Origin: Rhododendron vialii
Lineage: Eukaryota > Streptophyta > Magnoliopsida > Ericales > Ericaceae
Length of the DNA stretch: 64,000 nt
Assembly (NCBI RefSeq): GCF_030253575.1
Contig: NC_080569.1
Coordinates: forward strand, 25,494,501-25,558,500
Reading direction: 5' to 3'
In this document: in pieces, positions 33,842-46,681 of the stretch
Numbering within the stretch: position 1 is the stretch's first letter
Layout: each line of letters begins with the position of its first letter
The notes under the pieces: model-generated
What the model was told of the DNA's origin: nothing
What the model saw: only the letters and a program-made list of their open reading frames with translations
Database searches by the model: none
Program-made: the position numbers and the translations under genes

Positions 33842-34689
33842 CTATGAGCTGAAACAATTTGTCTCTTTAGCATTTGCCCCTTAAAAAAAAATCATGTATT
33901 CATGTACTTTTCTTGTTTTTCCAACCTAGAGTGGAGTTATTAGCAAAGATAAAAATAAATAAATAAATCTTCCATCCTGGTTTTTAAAATGTTGGTTGAA
34001 TTGAGTTTTCATAGTGGTGATCGAATTACATGCACGTTAGCTTTCACTTTACTATTTCAATCAAACGTCAATTCCATTTAAAATCTGTCCTCATACAAGA
34101 GAAAAAATTAGCACAACCAATGCCCCAATTTAAATTTGGTTTGATTTTACTCGGTGAACTTTTGTAAGTTTATTACACAATAACGTGCGTCGTGCTCGCA
34201 TTTTATTCTGTGAATCAGCATAACCAATACCCCAAAATCTTGTTTCTCAATTAGTGTTGAGTCCTTTCAATGGACGGAAAAAAATGAAAAATATCAATGC
34301 AAATCTTTTTTTTTTTTATCCCGTGCATTGAACGGACACAAAAGTTATTGTTATATATGTGGAAAATTAGAATGGAGTTCGTCTTTATAGAGGCAATATC
34401 TACTAATATAAAATGTCTGATAATAAAATCTAATTGTACGTTTCTATAAAAAAAATTTAAAATTTCACAAAATTATTTTCATATTTACCGAGAGGAAATT
34501 CCAAACAAGTGAATGTTCACAGTTCACACAAACGAATGAGCAATGGCGAGAGATAGCGACAGAGCGAGAGTTGGCCTACCTGGTTAGAGTTCAATCGGCC
34601 TACGTCGACTATCGACAAGGTCTGGCGAGCAGCAGTTTAAATATCATTTAGTAGATAGAATACGGTTTGCGCACCAATATGAAAGAGAG
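33842..34689. other. Gene-free stretch
   Basis: AT-rich sequence with no supported gene and no delimited repeat. Confidence 0.4.
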
Positions 34690-35560
34690 GATTGGGAGTG
34701 AGAAGGCTAAACCTATTTGCGTGTGGAAGGGAGATGGTGGAGAAATGTGGTGATAGCGAAGTATGAATGTGGGTGGGGAAAGTGGTCTTATCTTAATGTA
34801 AGTTTTTCGTATGGAGTGGGGCTTTGGAGGGGCATCATGAATGGGTGGGAGGTTTTCGTTAGAAATACTCATTTGGAGGTTGGTGGCGGAAGAAGGGTGA
34901 AGTTTTGGAAGCATGTGTGTACCGGCGCCAAGAAGAGAGGTTGGAGGATGCTTTTTCAGTATCTATCGTATGACTACCGATAAGGATGCCCATGTTTTTT
35001 ATTATCTTTAACACAATGATGGCTTTATAGTATGGGATATTCGATTGCGTATGGATGTACTTGATTGGGAGGAGGATGGATTTGATAGCCTTGCTTTCTA
35101 GAACACATGGTTTGCAAAGCGTAGGAGAAGGGGGATGAGGTGTTTGAATCTTTCTAAGTCAGAATCTTTTCAGGTGAAGTCTTACTACTAAGATATATGT
35201 GGTGGCGGTAGTCTCTCCTTCCGTTGGCAAGAAATATGAAAGACTAATGCTCCGACAAAGGTGAGTTTTTTTGGATGCTATGCGGCCCAAGGTAAGATTC
35301 TTACTATTGATCCCTTGATTCAAAGGTGGAGGATTATTGTCAACTAGTGATGTATGCAGAAGAGACGCGGAGAAGGTTCATCATTTTCTCATTCATTGCG
35401 GGTGGCTTGGGAGCTTTGGGACTTAGGTATTTTATGGTTTTGGGTTGGAGTGGGTCATTAATTTCAAGAAAGTTTCTCTTCAAGAAATGTCATAGTGCTC
35501 TTAATCGAGTGGAGAAGTGCTAGAGTGGGAAATAGAAGAAGGAAGCAGGTGCGGGCCATG
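34690..35560 (+). mobile_element. LINE 3' end remnant (zf-RVT region)
   Basis: The plus-strand frames read as fragments of a LINE ORF2 C-terminus: KYECGWGKWSYLNVSFSYGV, then GLWRGIMNGWEVF, then GGGRRVKFWKHV. Further on come APTKVSFFGCYAAQGKILTI and a Cys/His-poor end near 35400. This matches the linker and reverse-transcriptase zinc-binding region common in plant non-LTR elements. Several stops and frameshifts separate the pieces. It lies between loci C and B, about 0.2 kb from the conserved 3' flank of C. Confidence 0.65.
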
Positions 35561-35739
35561 ATCCCTCTTTTTTTCTTTTTATGTGGATCATATGGCTAAT
35601 CATATGTTTATGATCAAGGGTCTTTTATTTAGTAACTTGTACAGTTGAGACAAGGAAGAATAATGTAATCCTTCCCTTGACCAATTCCACAATTCATAAT
35701 TGGTTTGATCTTTTTCATCTTTGACCAAATTGTAGGATT

Positions 35740-36010
35740 TGCTTCCAGGAAACATGTGAAAATAATTACGTGAAGAAGCAAATTTTATTTCTTCAGCTTA
35801 CCTTGCCTTTTCTTTCCTTTACTGTTTCATTGTAAATCGACCCCACAAACCCATCATCCTGTAACCGAACCCTTGATGTAAAATAATATTGCACATACAT
35901 AAACTATTAACAAGTAAAATAGCTAAGAAAGAAAAATGGTTTAACAAGTTAATATTATTAAGACATCCAATAACTATAGCGCTGCATCAGAAAAGCAGCA
36001 GCACAGACCA
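35740..36010 (-). repeat. Conserved 3' flank of locus C
   Basis: The block GGAAACATGTGAAAATAATTAC, followed by AAATCGACCCCACAAACCC, GATCCTGTAA-like text and a CATAAACTATTAACAA segment, recurs at about 40560-40830 (after locus D) and at 63780-64000. It is therefore part of the duplicated unit and probably includes the 3' UTR. Confidence 0.7.
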
Positions 36011-36050
36011 GTAATAGCTAAGAAAGAAATATGGTTTTGAGCTGTCCATT

Positions 36051-39000
36051 TCAGAACAAAACTACTGCGTTGGGAGAGGATCTTGCAAAGCTTGAAAGCT
36101 TTCGAGCTGCTCGGACAAATTCCTTTGGCCAATTACGGCTTAGCATTTCCAGATCAATAACCATCTTTTGGAGCACCCTTGCATTCTTCAGTAGAAATTG
36201 TGCAAAAGACAAGTGGAAGTCACAGTCATGGTCATACCTTCCTAAACTGATAAACTTAACTTCTTGGAGACGCAACATCAAACACTTCAAAGGCTTCCTT
36301 TTTGATGTCCAATAGCTGTTTTCGTCAAAATTGTGAAGTCCGGTGAGTTCAGGACGAAAGTACTGCACACAAACAATCCATTAAGCTGAGATTTTCATTA
36401 AGGGCATCAATGCAACTATTGCAACTAACAAAGAGTGACTTCATATGCTAATCGAAATGATTCAAAGTTTACTAAGAGGTCATCTACAAGGATATTATGA
36501 AGACATATACGACGGAAGCAACGAAGCATTCTAAACATAATCACTGCCAAACTCAACAAATGGCATTACAAATAGGCGCACCAACAATTCTAGCATCCGC
36601 CAACTATAAGTGAGTGGAACCACAACTAAGGAAAAGAAGAGGGTAAGTCTTCATACCATAAGAATTAAACTAAAGTAAGTGGCAAAAAATGAATACATCA
36701 GACAGTCAGGCCCACCACTACAAAACAAAAACCGAATGGGTAAGTCTTGACTTGCAGATGTATCAATTCTCGGCCACTTTCTTTGGTTTGATTCATAGTC
36801 TGCAGAATTAATCAAAGACGTGTACATTAAGTCATTCTTTACACACCTTATGAAATAACTCCAAGGAAATAAATTACACAAATGAATCAGGATAAAAAAA
36901 CATACTTCGGCACAGGGGGAAGAGGGTTCAATTATGACTAATGTCTCCAGAATAGGTGAACTTTCCAGTATGTTTGCTATCCCAGGGAGGAGTGATTTCC
37001 GGATACTCGTATCTAATGCTAAAAACTCACAGTTCAATAGTGCAGAGCGCAATCCTTTCGCTTCCATCATACTTAGTACCTTCGCCCATCAGAGCAAAAC
37101 ACAAAAGAAGACAAACAATTAGAATTTTCTAGAAGCTTGTTCAAAATCTGCCATAAGGTATTTTGCATATTACGAGACACACACACTGAATTTATAACAT
37201 TGTTTAAAATCCCAAACATGTTCCACTTCTTGTATCAGAACAGCAGGTAGTAACCAAAGTTTGAAGACCAGGTTTGGTTTCTTAGCTCACAAACTGATTG
37301 AGTACTGTTAATATAATGAAGTATGGGCCTCTTCCATTAAATGTTATTAAGCATTAAGCACCATAACTAACACCAAAACATGTTTGTCATAGCTCAGCAA
37401 ATTTTTTTCTTTTCTTACTCAGATGACTCAAACTCAAAATCTGTTAATTCATTAAATCACAGAAAGTACTGCAATAAAATGAATTATTGATCCTGGGCCA
37501 AGACAACAACTTGATAAGAGACTGATGAAAAGATCTGCAACCGCACAACACTTGAATAAGTTAATTAACATTCTTCACAGCTGCCTCTTTATGTGCATAG
37601 GACTACCCTGCTCACATATAATATATTCATAAATATTGCAGGATTCTTTTCATGTTCATTCACCTCCGAATACTGAGTAGGTAGTCCAATCCTTTTAATT
37701 TTCCTCTTTAGTAAACTGATGGGTAGTAGTGGAGCGTTAGGTAGGAATTTGAATAACTATATAAAGAGAAGGAAGATCTTTGAAGAGCAAATAGACCCAC
37801 TCTTCAAGATTGAGAATCTGAGATATGAGAACTCAAGATTCCGAATACAATTGTTTTTTTATTCTAAATAAAAATTCCACTATGTCAACCAACAGCCAAT
37901 CATAATTCTGTCAGGGTTAGAAAACACTTCGATAATAAGTTAAGATATGAAGCACATAGAATTGGATGGTACAATCAAAGGATTATCCAGAGACCAACCT
38001 GTATAGCAAAAGTACCTAAAGTGATCTTCTTCACATGAACAAGGCTCTGGAGAAGTCCTCTTAACGTATTTTCAAACCTTATATGCTCATTTGCACGATC
38101 TCTATACAACGTCATGTCAAAATTGAGGTTAGCATCAACCAAAGAAGATATATCCCCAAGCCGACAAATTTTATCACATAAATCACCCGAAATCTCCAAT
38201 GAATGAAGATGAGGAGCTGAAACTTCCAACACGGAATGGTATCCGTCGGTTGGGTATTCTTCTTCATGTTCCCAAACGTCTCTTAGTATCAACTTCTTCA
38301 CACTTGCATTACTAACATGCAAACGATCGAAACCATAAAAGGCATACAACTCCAGAATCTCCAACACAGGACTACCTGCCAATATCTTCTCAATCACATC
38401 TTCACTCAACTCCGCATACCCAATTGACAATTTCTTCAGCGAATTCCAACAAACAACTCCTTTGGGAATAACCTTGCACACGGAAAACTTCAATGTTTTG
38501 AACGATGAATTAGTATAAAGAAGTTGTGGTAGCAAGTAACTATCATCCTCATACATATTATTATGGTCCTCATACATATTATAATGGTAGAAGTCAAGTT
38601 GAAGCTCCTCCGCCCCCCTCCCTGTTGCGAATCGAGTCCATAGATTGACATTGGAAGCGTAATCCGTCTCGTATGCAAATTGAAACCCCAATTTCTTGAG
38701 CTTAGAACAGGTGCAGAGGAAGAGGGTTCTGTCAACAAAGGTAACAAAGTCCCTAACACTTGTGTCAGAGGAATCGGACTCACGAAGAAATACGAGGGAT
38801 GGGATGTAAGTCCAGAGATGTAGCCATCGTTTTGAAAGAACCTGGGTTTTGATGGCATCTTTGATCGGTAAGAAGGAGAGAACGTGGAGGATTAAAGCGT
38901 CGGGCAATGCGGTGATCACATCGACGGCCGGTTTCCTTATCCTGCCACCCCTCCTCCGCCGTTTCGGCGATGATTCGTCAAAAACTGGGCTCGCGTGCCT

Positions 39001-39201
39001 GTTTCTTTTTCCACGGCGACGGTCGGAATCGGAGTTATCACTGGGTTCGGATACCTGGCGGTCGGAACCGGAGTTTTCACTGGCTTCGGAATCAGAGCCT
39101 TCAATGCTCCGTTCTCCGAGGGGGTGGTCGCCGGAATCGGAACTTTCGTTTTCGCTTAGGGAAAAGCGCGGACTGTTGCTTCGCGATGACATGGTTTTCA
39201 A
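36051..39201 (-). CDS. Locus C: intact F-box/LRR/FBD protein, ~562 aa
   Basis: Three exons, 39201-37999, 37079-36906 and 36362-36051, join in phase 0 with GT-AG borders (introns of 919 and 543 bp). Residues 1-90 are rich in Ser, Asp and Glu and end in two basic clusters (RRRGKRNRH, KRRRRGGRIRK) that could act as nuclear localisation signals. The F-box lies at about 95-138 (ALPDALILHVLSFLPIKDAI). LRR-like sequence runs to the end of exon 1, with FKTLKFSVC, LEILELYAFYGF and HLHSLEISG as leucine-rich units. Exon 2 encodes 58 residues including LLPGIANILESSPILETL. Exon 3 is the FBD (FAQFLLKNARVLQKMVI, ARSSPNAVV). Proteins of this kind serve as substrate adaptors in SCF ubiquitin ligases; the target here is unknown. 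Start: the second Met (39192) matches paralog starts and may be used instead. No defect is seen. Confidence 0.88.
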
Positions 39202-39241
39202 ACCCTTTCTTCTTCTGCTTCAGTTTTACTGTCCTGCAAAG

Positions 39242-39252
39242 CTAGGGTTTTG
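39242..39252 (-). promoter_or_regulatory. Telo-box-like motif upstream of locus C
   Basis: CTAGGGTTTT on the plus strand reads AAAACCCTAG on the gene's strand, containing the plant telo-box core AAACCCTA. It lies about 40 bp upstream of the start codon and recurs upstream of loci D and E in the same orientation. Confidence 0.5.
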
Positions 39253-39911
39253 TAAGGTGGAAACACAACGCTTGCAATTCCTAATAAAGAATTCCTAATT
39301 AAAATAAAAATTCCTAAAAAACGACCCGATTACTCTTGGATCCGGATCTCTGTCCCCTCCCTGTTTTGGACTCCGGTCCAGATATGGACCGTCTATTAGT
39401 TGATTGAATGACTCGAATTTTTTCATAAATTTTTACGAGTTTAAAAATACATCCAACCTATTGATTGCAACAAATGAACGATTTCGATCATGACTAGCTC
39501 TTTAAATCCAAAATATGGACAGCAAAGAATCCATTTCCATAACTCTTATGCTTGACAATTTCTAAAACAAGTTTAAGCAAAAACTATCAGGGATGGATAC
39601 AAGTGGGTAGCATGTGGGGGTACGGACTCCCACTCAATTTAATAGAATTAGTATTAATTTTCTTATGCATTTTAATTATATCCAATAAATTTGTGATAGT
39701 GTTTCTTTAAGCTAAATTACTGCGGATTTTCATTACGAGGTGTTTGTAATCTATTTTTTCGAGTGCTAAATTTTCATACCAACTTTTTGTGCAAACACAT
39801 TCTTTTTTGCTAATTTAAGATGAAATTACAAATATATTCATCAATTTGTTATTTTACCAAAAAAAAATTGTGTTCCCCCACTAATGCAAAATTATAAATT
39901 CGTCCCTGAAA
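39253..39911. other. 5' flank of locus C
   Basis: No coding region or delimited repeat. Presumed promoter DNA with no motif I can support beyond the telo-box-like site. Confidence 0.35.
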
Positions 39912-40243
39912 CTATGGGTACACTCTTTGGCGTACACCAAATGTACACCGCCGCTCTATTTGTTTAAAACACATTTTTAAAGATCTTTGAAAAAAAATAA
40001 CTTAGTCGGGTATTGGTATAAGCTTGATCGATGCAAAGAATTGATCAAGCTTTTACCAATAACCGAGTTTTGCATCAATCAAGCTCTTACCGATCCCCAA
40101 CTAAGCTGATTTTTTACAATTACCCTTAAAAAATGTTTTTAAAAAATTGAGCTGCTCCAATTACTTATATGAGTCTACAAAGTGGACCCAACACAACAAA
40201 ATGCAGTGCACATTTTGGTGTACATCAAATGGTGTACCCATAG
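39912..40243. mobile_element. Foldback MITE
   Basis: The termini CTATGGGTACAC and GTGTACCCATAG are inverted repeats. Longer imperfect arms (GTACACCAAATGTACAC / GTGTACATCAAATGG) converge on a centre near 40050. No target duplication is clear. Confidence 0.65.
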
Positions 40244-40554
40244 CAGGGCTCATTTGGGTCAAAAGTTCTATTCGGATATGTCTTCCCTATTGTTACACTT
40301 ACGAGTATGTTTTAATCCAAATTTAATGTTTTTATGCTTTCCTTCCAAATTTGAGTCAAGATGACACATTTGTAAATATTAAGAAAGTGACAATAGGTTG
40401 AGAAAAAATGACATCAATTTGGATCTCTCCTCATTTCGGTGAAAAAAAGTAAAGAACTCAAAATGGGTAGACAAAAGAATATTATGTCATTGGAGATGAG
40501 TTTTAAGTGATTTTCCTCAAATGTTGGGTTTGGGTAGAAAAGTGGAAAAGACTA

Positions 40555-40830
40555 GAGATGCTACCAGGAAACATGTGAAAATAATGAGGTGAAGAAGCAA
40601 AATTTATTCATTTTCCTTTGCTGTTTTATTTGTAAATCGCCTCCACAAACTCATGATCCTGTAATCAAACCCTTGACGCAAAATAATACTTATTCCACAT
40701 GCATAAACAATTGACAACCAAAATAGTTATGAGGTTTAACAAGTTAATATTGAGACATCCAATAATCCTAGCCCTGCATCAGAAACACAGCAGCACAAGC
40801 CACTACCAGTAATAGCTAAGATAGAAAAAT
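40555..40830 (-). repeat. Conserved 3' flank of locus D
   Basis: Matches the 3' flanks at 35740-36010 and 63775-64000: shared CTACCAGGAAACATGTGAAA, ATGATCCTGTAATCAAACCC and GACATCCAATAA segments. This shows that the tandem duplication unit extends beyond the coding exons. Confidence 0.7.
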
Positions 40831-41640
40831 GGTTCGCAATGAGATTGGGACGGGCGACATAAGAGTAGGAGACTGGGGGAAAATCGAGTTTGGGGGAAAG
40901 TGAAAAGCCTTTGAGCCAAAAATACCAACTTTGTCCCTAAGAAGTGGACATATGCTGTTCCGGTGGGGGTTTTCTGTCCAAAAAGTGGATGGAAGTCCAC
41001 AGAGGGGTGACACTGAAACTAGTCATGAAGTAGAAGGCTGGTATTGTTCAAAACTTCAATTGAAAGTTGGACTAAAGTGGAATTCGGAGTAGAGTCGAGG
41101 GAATATATCAGTTTTTTTGTTTGGTAAGCAATATACCTCTTAACCAATTCTCTTTATATTACAGGACAGGAATAGGATGGGAGATAGCCCCTGTGCAAGT
41201 GAGTATGCAGGTTTTCTTGAATTTGCTTTCAGTACACTGCTTCTTTGCTTTCCAGTACGGCTGTCCCAAGGTCAATTTCCTCAGACAAGAAGCATTACAG
41301 AACAACAACTGAAACATATGCAATTCCATCATCAAAGGAAACTCAAGGTGTCGCTAAGCGAACATAGTTCCTCCATCAAAAGTGGTTCTTGGAGAACTAA
41401 ACAATTTTTTGCTAACTTCAGAGATGTCGACACTTTCAAACCTGCCCCTTCGTAACACCGGTATTGACATCTTCGCATATTAAGCGGAGTGTATGAGAAA
41501 AGTTTGAGCCTGCCCTTATCTCCCATAAATCCAACAACATTCAGTCTTTAAACGCGTCTGCAAGCACTTCGAAAGAGAAACAGTTGAATGTGAAACTAGT
41601 AACATAAATGACGGCATGTTCCTGCAAGAAAGTGGAGTTA
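40831..41640. other. ~0.8-kb insertion in the 3' flank of locus D
   Basis: Locus C runs from the conserved flank into its FBD exon within about 30 bases; here about 810 bp of unrelated sequence intervene. Overlapping frames (41177-41455 plus, 41332-41526 minus) have no recognised domain. No terminal repeats or target duplication were identified. Confidence 0.5.
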
Positions 41641-43678
41641 CTCACTCTAGTTGCCCATTTCACTGGCAGAACATAACTACTGCATCAGGAGAGGATCTTG
41701 GAAATTGGGTAAATTCCTTTTGCCAGTTTTAACCTCTCATTTGTGCATCGATGACCATCTTTTGGAGCGCTCTTGCGTTCATCAGTATAAATTGTATGAA
41801 AGTCAAGTAGTCGTCAACTCTAGACTTTACTAAACCAATAAGCTTAGCTTTTTTGAGACGAAACATTAAACACGTGAAAGGCTTCTTTCTTGATGACCAA
41901 CAGTGCTTTCCATCCATATTGCCAAGTTCATCACGAAAGTACTGCAGACAAAGAATTTATTAAGATGATAATCTAAATGATATTCTGCATAAGGTTAAGG
42001 ACGTCAATGCACCTTTATGAAAAAAGGACATCGTATGCTAAAGGGAAAATTTCAAAATAGCCCCCAATCTTTACACCAAAATTAAATTAGACTCCAAACC
42101 TTTTAAACAATTAGAAGATTCTAGAAGTGCCATACGTTTAAAAAAAAAAGAAAAAGGAGAGAAGATTCTGGAAGCATGTTCAAAATCTGCCATAAGGTAT
42201 TTTGCATATTCTGAGACACCACAGTGAAATTGTAACATTGTTCAATTGCCAAAAAATGTATCACATTCTGTATCGGAGCAACAGGTAACTACCAAATTTC
42301 GGAATGCCAGGCTTGGTTTCCAGTGCACAAACTGATTAAGCACTATTAATATAATGAGCAGTGAGCTTCTGCCATTAGATATTTAAGCACAAGAACTACG
42401 ACTGAAACATGGACAAAGTCAAAGATCCACAAAATTTTTACTCTTCTCACTCGCATCAAAAAATTCAATACCTTTAAGTTCATTGAATAACAGGGAGTAT
42501 TCCAATGAATTGGATCAATTGAATCCGGTTCCAAGACAACAACTTGACAAGACACGGATGAAAAAATCTGCAACAGCTGAACACTGGATAGGTGAAGGGA
42601 AATTCTTCACAACTACCTCTTTATGTGCAAAGTAATACCCTACTAACGTGAGAAAAGGCACAAACATATCTCCATTGTTTCAGTGTTACTGAGTATGTAG
42701 TTTGATTCTTCTAATTTTTCTCTTCATAGTAAAGAGGGAAGAACACTGAAGACCAATTATAGCGTTCTTCGTTGTTGAGATTTGAGAACTCAAGTTTCTG
42801 TATACAATTGCGTAATTTCAAATAAAAACTTCCACCATCTCTTCACGCACAAACAAATGTTAGTGGCAAAACTCAATTCTTTCACAGTTGAGGAAAGACT
42901 TCAATAATTGAATGGCACAAGCAAAGGATTATCAAGAGACCTACCTGCAATGCCCAAGTACCTAAAGTCATCTTCTTCACATGAACAAGGCTCTGGAGAA
43001 GTCCTCCTAACATATTTGAATACCTTTCAAAATCATCATCTGAGTAAGGTCCATGAATTCTCTCGTGAAAATTGAGGTTAGCATCAACCAAAGATGACAC
43101 ATTCCCAAGCCGGCAAATTCTATCATATAACCTACCTGAAACCTCCAACGAATGAAGTTGAGAAGCAGAAATTTCCAGCCCAGAAGGGTCTTCTACCCAA
43201 ACGTGTCTCAGTTTCAATTTCTTCACACTTGCATTGTTGAAATGCAAACGAGTGAAACCAAGACATCTATACAACTCCAGAATCTCCAACACAGGACTAC
43301 CCACTAATATCTTCTGAATCACATCTTCACTCAATTTCGCATGCCCAATTGACAATCTCTTTAGCGAATTCTAGCGAACAACTCCTTCAGGCATCACATC
43401 GCACGTATTAAATTGCAATGTTTTGAACGATGAATTAGTATAGAGAAACTGCGGTAGTAAGTAAGGATCCACTGCATCCTCAAACGCAAGTTGCAGCTCC
43501 TCCGCCCGCTTCCCTGCTGCGAATTGAGTCCACAGATCGACACTGGATTCGTAATCCTGTGCGTACCCAAACTGAACCCCCAATTTCTTGATCTTAGAAC
43601 AGTTGCTGAGAACTAGGGTTTTGTCCACGAGTGCAACGAAGTCCCTATCGCATCTGCCTGACAACGTTTGGACAAAAC

Positions 43679-43971
43679 TGATACAATCTTTTATAGAGAG
43701 AAAAGCTCAAGAATCGAGCTTGAATTGTATTATTGAAGGTAAAATTGAATTACAGGAGAGATGAGAAGAGAGAATTAAAAGAGAGTGGAGAAGAGAGAGA
43801 GATGAGAGAGAGCAAGAAAATGTGAATACCAGCCTACCCCGCTCTTCCCCAATTCTCGATTATATTCTCTTCCTCTAACCGACTAACAACCCAACAGAAT
43901 TACAAGAGCCAGAATTACATCAAAAGTCCAAAATGTCTAAGTAATTACAATAAAGCCCTCCATTCCTATCA
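43679..43971 (-). repeat. 3' LTR of the gypsy element
   Basis: Starts TGATACAATC and ends CCTATCA on the plus strand. Differs from the 5' LTR at three positions (T/C, A/G, A/G). The GA-rich part around 43755-43820 is microsatellite-like. Confidence 0.95.
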
Positions 43972-44001
43972 TTACCCTCCCCTTGAAAAGCAACCTTGTC
44001 C

Positions 44002-45477
44002 TCAAGGTTGAAATTGAGGAAACCTCTGATGAAGCTCAGACCAGCTCTCCCATGTAGCATCTTCCAGAATAGAATTGGACCACTGCACCAAAACCAAAGT
44101 GTGGGGTCTGTTATGCCGGATAACGAGTTTGCGATCCAAAATGGCTAAAGGTTCCAATTGCAGTTGGCCATCTTCCCCAGTGAGAGGTAAATCAGTTTGA
44201 ATGATAGCTCCTGACCCCAAATGTTTCTTTAACAAAGAGACGTGGAATACAGGATGAATTTTAGAATGAAGGGGTAAATTCAACTTATAAGCCACTGGTC
44301 CCACTTTTTGCACCACCTGGTAAGGACCAAAGTATTTCGGAGTCAACTTGGCATTTCTTCTAAAAGCCACTGTAACTTGCCTAAAGGGTTGGAGCCTGAG
44401 AAAAACCCAATCGCCTACCTCAAATACCCTGTCAGTTCTGTGTTTATCAGCAAGTTGTTTCATCCTGTGTTGTGAAGCGAGTAGGTGGTCTTCGAGCAAT
44501 TTAAGAATAGTATCTCTATCATGCAACAAGTTCTCAGTAGCTGCAACTGCAGATCCTCCAGGAGCATAGTGTACCAGGTGTGGTGGTTTCTGACCATAAA
44601 GAGCCTCATAAGGGGTAATGCCAATGGATACATGAAAAGTGGTGTTGTACCACCACTCTGCCAACGGTAACCATTTAGACCAAGGATGGTATGCAGTACT
44701 CATGCACAAGGTAGTACCCTGTAATTTGAATAGCTCCTTCCAAAATGTACTAGTAAAGATTTTATCTCGATCTGATACAATGGAGCTGGGCATGCCATGC
44801 AGCCTGAAAATGTTATCGAGAAAAACTTGTGCAACTGTGGTAGCTGTGTAAGGATGAGTGAGGGGAATGAAATGAGCATATTTGCTTAGCCTGTCCACCA
44901 CCGCATATATCACAGATTTAGTAGAAGAGTTTGGGAGCCCTTCAATGAAATCCATGGAGATATCACTCCATAGTCTCTCTGGAATGGGCAGAGGTTGGAG
45001 TAACCCTGGGTAAGCCGTAGTTTCAGTCTTATGCCGTTGGCACACATCACAAGCTGCAACAAATTGTAACACTTCTTTTTTCATTCCCTTCCAGTAAAAA
45101 GCTTGCTTCAACCTTTGGTATGTTCTCTCTCCCCCAGAATGCCCCCCCACAGGACTGTCATGGTGTTCTTGGAGGAGCTTAAGTCTGAGAGAAGCATTAT
45201 TTCCCACCACCAATCTAGTCTTGTAATATAGCATCTGATGTTGCCAAGAATAATGTGGGTGGTTTGCAGGATTCTGTTGTAAAGCATTGAGGAGATCTTG
45301 AATCTCCTGATCTTGCAACCAACTATCTTGGAGGTCTTTCACCCACTGACATAGAACTACAGTCATAGCTGCTACTTCCCCTTGTGCTGGCAAGTCCCCT
45401 TCCCCTACCCTTGATAAGGCATCAGCTGCTACATTTGTTTTTCCTGATCTGTAGAATATTTGATAGTCAAATCCCAT
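44002..45477 (-). pseudogene. Gypsy integrase with chromodomain-like tail (defective)
   Basis: A 491-codon open frame begins in the RNase H C-terminus (GFDYQIFYRSGKTNVAADAL). It continues through the HHCC zinc-binding region (HHDSPVGGHSGGERTYQRL, CDVCQRHK) and the integrase core with the first two catalytic Asp (ISMDFIEGLP, IVSDRDKIF). Between STAYHP and WSKWLPLAEW about two dozen residues are missing, including the stretch that normally carries the catalytic Glu. The tail near its end (ILDRKLVIRHNR, VLVQWSN, EDATWES) resembles a chromodomain, which directs chromovirus integration. The long open frame is real, but the enzyme should be inactive. Confidence 0.85.
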
Positions 45478-45591
45478 GAGTTTGGATTACCATTTTTGTT
45501 GCATCAAAGTGGTAACCTTCTGTTCCAACAAGAACTTCAAACTCTGATGGTCAGTTTTGATGATAAACTGTCTTCCCAACAGATAGTGCCT

Positions 45592-45926
45592 TCATTTGGT
45601 AACAGCCATAACTACTGTGAACAACTCTTTTTCATAAGTTGATAACTCCAAACTGGTTTGGGATAAAGCTTTACTATAATAGGCTATGGGCCTCCCATCC
45701 TGCATTAAAACAGCCCCTATGCCTTTGCCAGAAGCATCGCACTCCAAAATGAAAGGCTTAGTATAATTTGGCAAAATCAACACTGGGGCAGTGGTCATAG
45801 CAGTCTTGAGCTAAGTGAAGGCTTCCTCGGCTTCCTTATTCCAGCCAAAAGCATCTTTTCTAAGCAACAAATGTAAAGGCTGACACATCTTACCATAGTC
45901 TTTAATGAAACGTCTATAGTAGCCAG
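45592..45926 (-). pseudogene. Gypsy RNase H region, broken
   Basis: Frames here read FILECDASGKGIGAVLMQDG and STYEKELFTVVMAV, characteristic of Ty3/gypsy RNase H. In-frame stops interrupt it near 45813 (TAG) and just after MAVTK near 45590 (TGA where related elements have Trp). Confidence 0.75.
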
Positions 45927-46681
45927 TCAATCCCAAAAACCCCTGAGAGCTTTGATTGAATGAGGCCGTGGCCAGTTAAGCATGCTGGTAATCTTAGAAG
46001 GGTCTACAGCTACCCCCTCTGCAGTGATCACATGACCAAGATATTCCACTTGTTGCAAGCCAAAAGCACACTTAGACATTTTTGCATACAACTGATGTTC
46101 CCTTAGTTTGGCCAAGGTTAAGGAAACATGTTCTAAGTGATCTGACCACGTTTTACTGAAAACAAGTATGTCATCAAAGAAAACAAGCACAAACTTCCTT
46201 AGGTATGCCCTGAAGACATGATTCATGAGACTCTGGAAAGTGGAAGGGGCATTGGTCAAACCAAAAGGCATGACTAGAAATTCATAGTGCCCCTCATGAG
46301 TGCGGAAAGCAGTTTTTTCCACATCCTTAGAAGCCATTCTGATTTGATGATAGCCAGATCTTAAGTCCAATTTAGTGAAATACTTTGCCCCATGCAACTC
46401 ATCCAAAAGTTCATCAATTATTGGAATGGGGAACTTATCTTTAATTGTGTCTTTGTTTAATGCTCTGTAGTCAATGCACATCCTCCAGGTGTTGTCCTTT
46501 TTCTTGACTAATGATACTGGTGAAGAAAAAGGTGAAACACTGTGCCTTATAACTCCAGTGGCTAGCGTTTCCTTGACAATCTTTTCAATCTCATTTTTTT
46601 GTATGTAGGGATATCTATAAGGTCGAAGGTTAGGGGGTTGGGAACCCTCTTGTAAAGGAATTTGATGATCATGAGGTCTAG
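45927..46681 (-). pseudogene. Gypsy reverse transcriptase, frameshifted
   Basis: The frame includes [33 protein letters not shown] and the catalytic box [11 protein letters not shown] (F-x-DD in place of the usual YxDD first residue). It enters from the protease frame by a frameshift near 46680 and leaves by a 1-base shift in a T-run near 45940. The residues between these points are well conserved. Confidence 0.82.

Noticed and set aside
38849-39298. 149-codon plus-strand frame opposite locus C exon 1
   Set aside because: Antisense shadow of the F-box N-terminal coding region; similar shadows occur at 11911, 17061, 17491, 31301 and 48791.
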